Source: CAVRQM01 sp963822705 (GTDB taxonomy: Bacteria > Pseudomonadota > Alphaproteobacteria > Acetobacterales > Acetobacteraceae). From it: a stretch of DNA of 64,000 nucleotides. The notes below the pieces were generated by a model, which did not search any database, was not told where the DNA came from, and worked only from the letters and a program-made list of their open reading frames with translations. The position numbers and the translations under genes were made by a program. Positions 17,126 through 24,651 of the stretch are shown piece by piece; the first letter of the stretch is position 1, and the number at the start of each line of letters is the position of its first letter. Location of the stretch: the NCBI GenBank assembly GCA_963822705.1, contig CAWGIX010000006.1, positions 248,001 through 312,000 of the forward strand, written 5' to 3'.

Positions 17126-18466
17126 TCACAGCATCAAACTCAGCGGGTCCTCGACCACGCGCTTGAATTCCGCAATCCACTCCGCGGCCAGCGCGCCGTC
17201 GATCACGCGGTGATCGGCCGTGAGGGTGCAGGTCATCACCGTGGCCACCGCCAGCTGCCCGTCCCGCACCACCGGCCGCTGCTGGCCGGCGGCGACGGCC
17301 AAAATGGCGGATTGCGGCGGGTTGATGATGGCGGTGAAATGCGACACGCCATACATGCCGAGATTGGAGATCGAGAAGCCGCCGCCCTGGAATTCTTCCG
17401 GCTTCAGCTTGCCGGCCTTGGCGCGCTCCGCCAGTTCCTTCATTTCGGTGCTGATCGCCGCCAGACCCTTTCGATCGGCTTGGCGGATGATCGGCGTGAT
17501 CAGCCCCTCCGGGATGGATACGGCCACCGAAATATCGACATCGTTGTACAGCGCCACGCCCTCGTCAGTCCACGAGCTGTTCAGCTGCGGAATGCGGCGC
17601 AAGGTGACCGCGGCCGCCTTGATCACCAGATCGTTCATGGAAATCTTGAATGCGCCCGGGCCTTGCTTGGGGCTCTTGGTGTTCAGCTCCGAGCGCAGTT
17701 TGACCAACGCGTCCAGCTCGACATCGATCGACGCATAGAAATGCGGGGTGGCCTGTTCCGATTCCGTCATGCGGCGGGCAATGGTCTTGCGCATGCCGGT
17801 GTGCGGAACGAGCCTATGCGGCGCGGTGATCGCCACGGGTTTCGGTGCCGGAGCCGCAGCGACCGGCTGAGCCGAGGCTGCTGGCGGAGCGGCCGCGGCC
17901 GGCGTGGGCTTGGCGCCGCCCTGCTGGGCTGCTTCGATATCGGCACGAACAATGCGGCCGTTCGGGCCGCTGCCCTTCAGTGCCGACAAGTCTATGCCGG
18001 CCTGTTTGGCCATGCGTCGGGCCAGGGGCGAGGCGAAAATGCGCTCGCCGGCGGCATGGACCCGGTCCTGCCCGTTCGGACCCGGAGCCGCAGCCGATGC
18101 CGGAACGGGAGCCGGCACCGTGACGGCGGCGGCCGGCTTAGGCCGCTCCGGCATTGTTTCCTGCGGCTTTGCGCCGGCAGCCGGCGGCGGGGTGGAAGCG
18201 GGCGCACCGGAAGGCACCGATTCTCCGGGCTCCACCAGCACCGCGATCGGCGCGTTGACCAGCACGCCTTGGGTGCCGTCGGACACCAGAATCCTGCCCA
18301 GCACGCCTTCGTCGATCGCCTCGACCTCCATCGTCGCCTTGTCGGTCTCGATCTCGGCGATCACGTCACCGCTCTTGACGCTGTCGCCTTCCTTTTTCAG
18401 CCAGCGCGCCAGCGTGCCCTCGGTCATGGTCGGGCTCAGCGCCGGCATCAAGATGTTCGTGGCCAT
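17126..18466 (-). CDS. pdhC: Pyruvate dehydrogenase E2, dihydrolipoamide acetyltransferase
   Basis: 446 residues from the ATG at 18466 (MATNILMPALSPTMTEG). Domains: one lipoyl domain (1-80) with lipoylation site IETDKATMEVEA; a long Ala/Pro linker; a peripheral subunit-binding domain around FASPLARRMAKQAGIDL; a second linker; and the catalytic core with the active-site DHRVIDG near the C-terminus. E2 transfers acetyl from lipoamide to CoA and forms the core of the complex. It sits 17 bases after pdhB. The longer upstream frame is not used because conservation and the lipoyl fold start at this ATG. Confidence 0.93.
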   Translation of the reverse strand: MATNILMPALSPTMTEGTLARWLKKEGDSVKSGDVIAEIETDKATMEVEAIDEGVLGRILVSDGTQGVLVNAPIAVLVEPGESVPSGAPASTPPPAAGAKPQETMPERPKPAAAVTVPAPVPASAAAPGPNGQDRVHAAGERIFASPLARRMAKQAGIDLSALKGSGPNGRIVRADIEAAQQGGAKPTPAAAAPPAASAQPVAAAPAPKPVAITAPHRLVPHTGMRKTIARRMTESEQATPHFYASIDVELDALVKLRSELNTKSPKQGPGAFKISMNDLVIKAAAVTLRRIPQLNSSWTDEGVALYNDVDISVAVSIPEGLITPIIRQADRKGLAAISTEMKELAERAKAGKLKPEEFQGGGFSISNLGMYGVSHFTAIINPPQSAILAVAAGQQRPVVRDGQLAVATVMTCTLTADHRVIDGALAAEWIAEFKRVVEDPLSLML

Positions 18467-18483
18467 GCTGCCCCCAAAGGATC

Positions 18484-19854
18484 TCAGACGATTTTCTTCA
18501 CCGCGTTGACCACCCAATCCGGCTGCGGCAGCGCGAGTTTTTCCAGATTTGCCGCATACGGCAGCGGGACGTCCAGTCCTGTTACCCGCACCGGCGGCGC
18601 ATCGAGCCAGTCGAAACAGTTTTCCACCACCTGCATCGCCAATTCGGCGCCGATGCCGGCGAACGGCCAGCCTTCCTCCAGCGTCACCAGCCGGCTGGTC
18701 TTCTTGACGCTGTCGACCAGGGTCTGCGTGTCCAGCGGGCGCAGCGAGCGCAGATTGATCACTTCGACTTCGATCCCCTGCGAGGCCAGCGCCTCGGCCG
18801 CCTTGATGGCGACACCCACCATGATGCCGAACGCCACGATGGTTACGTCGCGTCCCGGCCGCTCTATTTTTGCGCGCCCGATCGGCAGCACGAAATCCTC
18901 CGCGGTGGGACAGTCGAAGGTCTGCCCATAGAGAATTTCGTTCTCCAGCACGATCACTGGGTTCGGATCGCGAATCGCCGCGCGCAACAAACCTTTAGCA
19001 TCGGCGGACGACCACGGCGCCACCACCTTCAGCCCTGGACAGTGCGCATACCAGCTCGCATAACACTGGCTGTGCTGTGCGGCCACGCGCGAGGCGGCAC
19101 CGTTCGGGCCGCGGAACACGATCGGGCAGCCCATCTGGCCGCCGGACATATACAAGGTCTTGGCGGCCGAGTTGATGATCTGGTCGATCGCCTGCATGGC
19201 GAAATTGAACGTCATGTACTCGACGATCGGTCGCAATCCGTTCATCGCGGCCCCGACCGCCATGCCGGTAAAACCGTGCTCGGTGATCGGCGTGTCGATG
19301 ATGCGTTTCGGGCCGAACTCGTCGAGCAATCCCTGACTGATCTTGTATGCGCCCTGATACTGGGCGACTTCCTCGCCTATCAAAAACACCCGCTCGTCGG
19401 CACGCAATTCCAGGACCATGGCGTCGCGCAAAGCCTCGCGCACGCTAGTCGGCTTGGTCGGCCCCCAGTCTTTTTCCGGCGAAGACGCGGCAGAGATTTC
19501 GGGGGCGCGACGCTCGGTGCCCTGCTGGGCAATCCGCGCTTCGTCCTGTGCCTGCACAGCCGGCATCGCGGCCGTCTCTCGCGCGGCCGGCGGCGGTTCG
19601 GAAACATCCTCGCCGTTGCCGGCAAGCACGGCGATGGGGGTGTTCACGGCCACGCCCTCGGCGCCCTCGTCGACCAGGATGCGGGCCAGCTTGCCCTCCT
19701 CGACCGCCTCGACCTCCATGGTCGCCTTGTCGGTCTCGATCTCCGCGATCACGTCCCCCGCGCGCACCTCGTCGCCGACCTTTTTCAACCAGCGCGCCAG
19801 CTTGCCCTCCGTCATGGTGGGCGACAGCGCCGGCATCAGCACCTGGGTGGACAT
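18484..19854 (-). CDS. pdhB: Pyruvate dehydrogenase E1 component, beta subunit with N-terminal lipoyl domain
   Basis: 456 residues from ATG 19854 (MSTQVLMPALSPTMTEGK). Residues 1-80 form an additional lipoyl domain with the site IETDKATMEVEAVEEG. An Ala/Pro/Glu linker follows, then the transketolase-like beta subunit with VREALRDAMVLELRAD, FLIGEEVAQYQGAYK, TPITEHGFTGMAVGAA and SLRPLDTQTL. A lipoyl-bearing E1-beta is a known trait of alphaproteobacterial PDH, so it is not a misassembled fusion. E1 decarboxylates pyruvate and loads acetyl onto lipoamide. It begins nine bases after pdhA. Confidence 0.93.
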   Translation of the reverse strand: MSTQVLMPALSPTMTEGKLARWLKKVGDEVRAGDVIAEIETDKATMEVEAVEEGKLARILVDEGAEGVAVNTPIAVLAGNGEDVSEPPPAARETAAMPAVQAQDEARIAQQGTERRAPEISAASSPEKDWGPTKPTSVREALRDAMVLELRADERVFLIGEEVAQYQGAYKISQGLLDEFGPKRIIDTPITEHGFTGMAVGAAMNGLRPIVEYMTFNFAMQAIDQIINSAAKTLYMSGGQMGCPIVFRGPNGAASRVAAQHSQCYASWYAHCPGLKVVAPWSSADAKGLLRAAIRDPNPVIVLENEILYGQTFDCPTAEDFVLPIGRAKIERPGRDVTIVAFGIMVGVAIKAAEALASQGIEVEVINLRSLRPLDTQTLVDSVKKTSRLVTLEEGWPFAGIGAELAMQVVENCFDWLDAPPVRVTGLDVPLPYAANLEKLALPQPDWVVNAVKKIV

Positions 19855-19862
19855 TTCTTGTC

Positions 19863-20927
19863 TCAACCCTCCACCAGCACGTCGGTCCAAAGCTCGCGCG
19901 GCTCCGGCTCGGGGCTCGACTGGGCGTATTCGGCCGCAGCGTTGATCTCGCGGCGGATGTCGTCCTCCATGGCCTTGATCTCTGCCTCGTCCACGCCCTC
20001 GGCCACCAGCCGCCCGCGCACGTGCTCGATGGCATCGCGTTCGCTGCGCATCTTGTCGATCTCTTCGCGGGTCCGGTATTTGCCGGGGTCGGACATCGAG
20101 TGCCCGCGATAGCGGTAGGTCAGCACCTCCAGCAGGATCGGCCCGTTGCCCGCGCGGCACGCCGCCACCGCACGACCGGCGGCGCCCCAGACCGCCTCGA
20201 CGTCCATGCCGTCCACCTGCTCGCCGACAATGTGCCAGGGGGCGCCGTTCTTCGACAGGTCGCGGCTGGCGCTGGCGCGCTCCTGGCTGGTGCCCATGCT
20301 GTACTTGTTGTTCTCGATCACGTACAGGCACGGCAGCTTCATCAGTGCGGCGAGGTTCAGGCTTTCGAACACCTGGCCCTGATTGGCCGCACCCTCGCCA
20401 AAATAGGTGGCGCAGACCCGGTCGTTGCCGCGGTACCAGTTGCTGAACGCGAGCCCTGTGCCCAGGCTGACCTGCGCGCCGACGATGCCGTGCCCGCCGA
20501 AAAAATGCTTCTCCTTGCTGAACATGTGCATCGAGCCACCCTTGCCGTGGCTGTAGCCGCTGGCACGTCCCAGCAACTCGGCCATGACGCCTTTCGGGTC
20601 CATGCCGGTCGCGATCATGTGACCGTGGTCGCGGTACGAGGTGATCACCTCGTCGCCCACGGACAGCGCCATCTGCACGCCGGTCACCACGGCTTCCTGG
20701 CCGATGTAGAGGTGGCAAAAACCGCCGATCAGCCCCATGCCGTACAGCTGGCCGGCCTTCTCCTCGAACCGGCGGATGGACAGCATCGTATGGTAGGCTT
20801 GCAGCAGCTGCTGCCGGTCCATGCGGGCAGGCTCCCCCCGCACGGGCTGGGCCGGTGATGCCGCACTATCCGCCTGGTTCGCCGGACCGGTCTTGCCCCG
20901 CTTGCGAGTCTCCACCGCTTGCGACAT
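19863..20927 (-). CDS. pdhA: Pyruvate dehydrogenase E1 component, alpha subunit
   Basis: 354 residues from ATG 20927 (MSQAVETRKRGK). The thiamine-diphosphate motif is GEGAANQGQVFESLNLAAL ending in ENNKYSMG. The phosphorylation-loop region YRGHSMSDPGKYR and FGGHGIVGAQVSLGTGL are also typical. A 7-bp hairpin (CCGACCC/GGGTCGG, 20937-20955) lies just upstream and partly covers the GGGAG ribosome-binding site; this might tune translation. The frame is open far upstream into ftsB, but conserved sequence and the ribosome-binding site support this start. Confidence 0.93.
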   Translation of the reverse strand: MSQAVETRKRGKTGPANQADSAASPAQPVRGEPARMDRQQLLQAYHTMLSIRRFEEKAGQLYGMGLIGGFCHLYIGQEAVVTGVQMALSVGDEVITSYRDHGHMIATGMDPKGVMAELLGRASGYSHGKGGSMHMFSKEKHFFGGHGIVGAQVSLGTGLAFSNWYRGNDRVCATYFGEGAANQGQVFESLNLAALMKLPCLYVIENNKYSMGTSQERASASRDLSKNGAPWHIVGEQVDGMDVEAVWGAAGRAVAACRAGNGPILLEVLTYRYRGHSMSDPGKYRTREEIDKMRSERDAIEHVRGRLVAEGVDEAEIKAMEDDIRREINAAAEYAQSSPEPEPRELWTDVLVEG

Positions 20928-21025
20928 CCGTGTCTCCCGACCCAACCGGGGTCGGCGAACACGTAGCGAGGGGACCGGACTCCGGCAAGCGGCCTCCGGG
21001 CACGGTCGCCGGCGGTGGCTTGCGA

Positions 21026-21355
21026 TCAGAAAATGCGCTCGCCCGCCTTCAGCGGCACCACGACGTCGGACGGCTCGGCCATGTTCAGGATTGCGCGGGC
21101 GCGCTCGTCCAAGGCGTCCTGATCCAGCCGACTGGTGCGCAGTGCGGAGACCCGACGCTCCCAGGCAAGCTGATCCTGCTGGACCCGCTGCAACTCGGCC
21201 TGGGCCGTGCGCAGGTCGGCCTGTCGCAGCGCATAGGCGCGCAGCCCGTGCGCTCCTTGCGTGGCGCTCGAGAGGAAGTAGCCGGAGACGGCGAGGAACA
21301 CGACGGGAGTGACCATCGCCTTCACCTGCCGCTTCAACACGCGTGCCAATGCCAT
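21026..21355 (-). CDS. ftsB: Septum formation initiator FtsB/DivIC
   Basis: About 109 residues. A short basic N-terminus is followed by one membrane segment (VTPVVFLAVSGYFLSSA) and a coiled coil (LRQADLRTAQAELQRVQQDQ), then a globular end with LDERARAILNMAEPSDVVV. This is the layout of FtsB, which joins FtsQ and FtsL in the divisome. It precedes pdhA in many alphaproteobacteria, usually next to eno. The start MALARVLKRQ at 21355 is preferred to the longer frame. A promoter-like pair lies 34 bases upstream of it. Confidence 0.85.
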   Translation of the reverse strand: MALARVLKRQVKAMVTPVVFLAVSGYFLSSATQGAHGLRAYALRQADLRTAQAELQRVQQDQLAWERRVSALRTSRLDQDALDERARAILNMAEPSDVVVPLKAGERIF

Positions 21356-21388
21356 GCCGTCTCCGATCGCGACTCCGGACCTCAATGT

Positions 21389-21418
21389 AACTTACTGCAA
21401 TTGCCCGCGCATTGCCAA
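21389..21418 (-). promoter_or_regulatory. Candidate promoter of the ftsB-pdh operon
   Basis: On the minus strand TTGGCA (21413-21418) and TAAGTT (21389-21394) are 18 bases apart and upstream of ftsB. Visual match only. Confidence 0.4.
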
Positions 21419-21502
21419 AATCCTGCCCGCGCGGCGCCACGCTCCGCTCACTATATCCTGTGGCCGGCGGGCATCACCGCCGGCACTCGAAGGAGGCACA
21501 CG

Positions 21503-21822
21503 ATGTCTTGGGGACGCATGGCGATGGCTGCGGCCGTGGTGGCGGGCACCATTGCGGTGGCGGCGCCCGCTCGCGCCGACTGGGGCTGGCACGGCGGCGG
21601 CGGTGGCTGGCATGCGGCGGCGGCGGCTGGCATGGCGGCGGCGGTGGCTGGCATGGCGGCGGTGGTGGCTGGCACGGCGGCTGGGGCTGGCACGGCGGCT
21701 GGGGCGGGTGGGGCTGGCGCGGTGGCTGGGGCTGGGGCTGGCCTCGGGCCTATGTCGGGCCGCCCTATTACTACCGGCCGGTGCCGCGGTACCTGCCTCC
21801 GCCTTACTGGTACTACCGTTAG
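21503..21822 (+). CDS. Secreted Gly/Trp/His-rich repeat protein (frameshifted)
   Basis: ATG 21503 follows a strong ribosome-binding site (AAGGAGG at 21490). The signal peptide is MSWGRMAMAAAVVAGTIAVA ending APARA. The mature part begins DWGWHGGGGGWH. One G appears missing near 21613; in the restored frame it continues as repeats of GGGGGWH and GGWGWHGGWGGWG, then a Tyr/Pro tail PPYYYRPVPRYLPPPYWYYR. Glycine-tryptophan-histidine repeats could bind metal or form an adhesive surface layer, but no function is known. It is inserted between eno and ftsB, opposite to both, and its stop overlaps the eno stop by three bases. Confidence 0.65.
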
Positions 21823-23102
21823 ACTTCACGCCGCAAAATGGTGCGGCCAGCGTAGCGCGCAGCCGGGCCGAGTTGCGCCTCGATGCGGATCAGCTGGTTG
21901 TACTTTGCGGCGCGGTCGCTGCGCGCCAGACTGCCGGTCTTGATCTGGCCGCAATTCGTGGCCACCGCGAGATCGGCGATGGTCGAATCCTCGGTCTCGC
22001 CGGAGCGATGGCTCATGACTGCGCTGTAGCCGGCTCGGTGCGCCAGCTCCACCGCCTCCAAGGTTTCGGAGAGGGTGCCGATCTGGTTGACTTTGACCAG
22101 GATGGCGTTGGCGCAGTCCTCGGCGATGCCGCGTTCCAGGCGTTCGGGGTTGGTGACGAACAAATCGTCGCCGACGATCTGCACCTTGTCGCCAAGACGG
22201 TCGGTCAGCAGGCGCCAGCCCTCCCAATCGTCTTCGGCCATGCCGTCCTCGATTGAGGAAATCGGATATTTTTCCGCGAGCCCGGCCAGGTAGTCGAGCA
22301 TACCGGCGCTGTCGAGCGTCCGGCCCTCGCCGGTCATCTTGTACATGCCGTCCGCAAAGAACTCGGTGGACGCCGCGTCCAGCGCGAACATCACGTCCTC
22401 GCCCGGGCGGTAGCCGGCGGCTTCGCAGGATTTGGCAATGAAGCCGAGCGCCTCGTCGGCCGATTTCAGGCCCGGCGCAAAGCCGCCCTCGTCGCCGACA
22501 TTGGTGTTGTGGCCCGCCGCCGACAGCGCTTTTTTCAGCGCGGCAAAAATCTCCGCACCCATGCGCACCGCTTCGGCAATGGTGCCGACGCCGACCGGCT
22601 GGATCATGAATTCCTGGATGTCGATCGGATTGTCGGCGTGCTTGCCGCCATTGACGATGTTCATCATCGGCACCGGCAGGGTGCGCGCATAGGCGCCGCC
22701 CACGTAACGATAGAGCGGCACGCCCTGATCCGCGGCGGCGGCCTTGGCGGTGGCCAGCGACACCGCCAGGATGGCGTTGGCGCCGAGGCGGGCCTTGTTC
22801 GGCGTGCCGTCCAGGTCGATCATCAGATCGTCGATGCGCACCTGTTCGCTGGCCTCGATGCCGCCGATGGCGTCCAAAATTTCGCCCTCGGCATTGGCCA
22901 CCGCCTGGCGCACGCCCTTGCCGCCGTAGCGGGCCTTGTCGCCGTCGCGCAGCTCTGCGGCTTCGTGCGCGCCGGTGGAGGCGCCGGACGGCACCGCCGC
23001 GCGGCCCTGGGCGCCGGATTCCAGGATCACGTCCACCTCGATGGTGGGATTGCCGCGGCTGTCGAGAATCTCGCGGGCGACGATATCGGCGATGGCGCTC
23101 AT
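21819..23102 (-). CDS. eno: Enolase (phosphopyruvate hydratase)
   Basis: 427 residues, normal length. Seen are AREILDSRGNPTIEVDV at the N-terminus, VPSGASTGAHEA (catalytic loop), SLYR-type VPLYRYVGG, the metal ligands in FALDAASTEFF, SIEDGMAEDDW and IVGDDLFVTN, the catalytic Lys in ILVKVNQIGTL, and SHRSGETEDSTIADLAV. It converts 2-phosphoglycerate to phosphoenolpyruvate in glycolysis. A hairpin GGTCGG/CCGACC (23114-23136) lies in the leader just before the ATG. No disruption of the frame. Confidence 0.95.
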   Translation of the reverse strand: MSAIADIVAREILDSRGNPTIEVDVILESGAQGRAAVPSGASTGAHEAAELRDGDKARYGGKGVRQAVANAEGEILDAIGGIEASEQVRIDDLMIDLDGTPNKARLGANAILAVSLATAKAAAADQGVPLYRYVGGAYARTLPVPMMNIVNGGKHADNPIDIQEFMIQPVGVGTIAEAVRMGAEIFAALKKALSAAGHNTNVGDEGGFAPGLKSADEALGFIAKSCEAAGYRPGEDVMFALDAASTEFFADGMYKMTGEGRTLDSAGMLDYLAGLAEKYPISSIEDGMAEDDWEGWRLLTDRLGDKVQIVGDDLFVTNPERLERGIAEDCANAILVKVNQIGTLSETLEAVELAHRAGYSAVMSHRSGETEDSTIADLAVATNCGQIKTGSLARSDRAAKYNQLIRIEAQLGPAARYAGRTILRREV

Positions 23103-23186
23103 GAATGTTTCCCGGTCGGCCTTCTGCGGACCGACCTACCATCCGATGCGCCGCCGGGCCAGCGCCGGCGCGGGCTGCGTATGATG

Positions 23187-23214
23187 TATCGATATCGTAA
23201 CAATATGGGCGTGC
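23187..23214. repeat. Short dispersed repeat, copy A
   Basis: GTATCGA, a 6-base gap, then ACAATATGGGCGTGC. The same two blocks with a 7-base gap occur at 52073-52101. This copy lies between the hypothetical gene and eno; on the minus strand its TTGTTA could also act as a weak -35 for eno. Nature unknown. Confidence 0.4.
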
Positions 23215-23231
23215 GTGGGCAGGCGGCCCAG

Positions 23232-23922
23232 TCAGGCCGGTTTTCGGATCGGCTCCAGCATCCAGATGCCGCGCCACTTGCGCCACTCCGTGCCGGGCTC
23301 GGTCCACTTCGGCTTGCGCTTATACGGCTCGGTGCGCACCGGACGCTTGCGCATCGGCTTTTCGGGGACCGGTTCGGGGGCGGCCGGTGCAGCGGGGTCC
23401 GGTTCGGTGGGGACCGGTGCGGTTCGGCGAACCCGCTTCGGCGGCGGCGGCAGGAGCGCCGGGTCGGGCTTTAGCGCCAGCATCCAGAACAACGGCCGGA
23501 GCAGTCGCCCCGCCTGCGGCGCCTTGCGGAGCAACTCCTGCATCTCGGGATGCGGCCAGCAGCCGCTCCAAATCCCGCTGACAGGGCGCCACCCGCCACG
23601 TCCCCAGTTTCAGCAGCCAGCCGAACGGCTCGGGAAACGGGCGTTGTCGCTTTCGGGCTTGTCCTTTCCGGTCCCGGGGCGGCCGCGGCGGCGGCAGCGG
23701 ACCCGCCTGGGCCCGGGCGATCAGGGCAAGAAACCTTTTGCGGAGCTTCTGCAGCCTGATCCCGACCAGCTCCAGCAACTGCACGCTGATGAACGCCACC
23801 CCGGACATCCGGTCCGCATGCCAGCGTGCCCCCAGCCCCAGGACCACCTCGTCGGCGAACCGGGCAAACCGCTCGGCGAGGCTGGCGTCCGGTGGGAGCG
23901 GCGGGCGGGGGAGAAACCACAT
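23232..23922 (-). CDS. Hypothetical protein, cytoplasmic, Arg/Pro-rich (frameshifted)
   Basis: ATG at 23922 (MWFLPRPPLPPDASLAERFA). The first frame gives a helical region (SVQLLELVGIRLQKLRKRFLAL), a Pro/Arg segment and PFGWLLKLGTWRVAP. A slip near 23555 moves to the frame AAHPEMQELLRKAPQAGRLL, then LALKPDPALLPPPPKRV and a basic Pro-rich tail ending in MLEPIRKPA. I do not recognise the family. The amphipathic segment and conserved-looking ends suggest a real gene. No signal peptide. It is in line with trxA and addA on the minus strand. Confidence 0.55.
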
Positions 23923-23954
23923 GTCAGGAGCACTAACACAGGCCGCCGGGCCGG

Positions 23955-24161
23955 GTCAAGGATTTTTCTTGTCTAGAAAGGCTTTGGACATTTTTCCCTT
24001 TCGACGGAGACGCCACCCGATAACAGCAATTACGCTTATGAGGGCAAAGAACTTGGCGGTTCCGGATTCCCGACGCACATGGACGTGCGGCGGCTCCGGT
24101 GGGCCGCCCTCGTTGCTGCAAACGAAGAAGACCAGCCCTTCAAGCCGCAGCAGGACGGCAT
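23955..24161 (-). pseudogene. DUF4160-domain protein remnant
   Basis: Reading the minus strand in the frame that ends at TGA 23955-23957 gives LLRLEGLVFFVCSNEGG followed by PPEPPHVHVRRESGTAKF. That is the signature of DUF4160 proteins (FFxSNEG...PPHVHV). The only ATG (24161) is out of frame by one base just before LLRLEG, so another indel is likely. After AKF the usual family C-terminus is replaced by a hydrophobic stretch and a basic tail (GWRLRRKGKMSKAFLDKK), so the gene is also truncated or chimeric. DUF4160 genes often pair with DUF2442 genes; no such partner is seen. Confidence 0.5.
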
Positions 24162-24258
24162 CTCCCGCCTGATCCTATCGGTATGGACCCAGATCAGCTA
24201 ACCGGCAGCGTGGGGCGACTTCGTTGCCCCCAAACTTCCGCTGCTGGAAAATACCGGC

Positions 24259-24594
24259 TCAGATCGCGGCGGCGATCCACTCTTTCAGCACGCTCTTGGG
24301 CGCCGCGCCCACCTTGGTGGAAACCGGCTTGCCGTCCTTGAACATCACCAGCGTGGGAATGCCGCGCACGTTGTACGTGGTCGGCGTCTGCGGATTCTCG
24401 TCGATGTTCACTTTGGCGACCGTCACCTTGCCGGAAAACTCGCCCGCGATCTCTTCCAGCGCCGGGCCGATCGCGCGGCACGGGCCGCACCACTCGGCCC
24501 AGAAATCCACCACCACCGGGCCGCTCGCCTGCAGCACGTCGGTGGCAAAGCTTTCGTCCGTAACCGGCTTGGTGTTCGAGTTGGCGGCGGCCAT
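24259..24594 (-). CDS. trxA: Thioredoxin
   Basis: 111 residues with the active site WCGPC at 35-39, preceded by VVVDFWAE and followed by the cis-Pro motif VRGIPTLVMFKDG. It is a cytoplasmic disulfide reductase. It ends the tsaE-murU-addB-addA-trxA run, 57 bases after addA, an order common in alphaproteobacteria. Confidence 0.93.
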   Translation of the reverse strand: MAAANSNTKPVTDESFATDVLQASGPVVVDFWAEWCGPCRAIGPALEEIAGEFSGKVTVAKVNIDENPQTPTTYNVRGIPTLVMFKDGKPVSTKVGAAPKSVLKEWIAAAI

Positions 24595-24651
24595 GGCGCA
24601 AAAATCCTCGTGACTGGTTGCAGGCGAAGATGGGGCGGCGGACGAAGCGGA

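Noticed and set aside
18484..19854. The lipoyl domain on E1-beta as a misassembly with pdhC
   Set aside because: E1-beta with an N-terminal lipoyl domain is normal in alphaproteobacteria, and the two lipoyl sequences differ.
19548..20858. 436-codon plus-strand ORF across pdhA/pdhB
   Set aside because: Antisense shadow of pdhA and pdhB, with no domain and no start signal.
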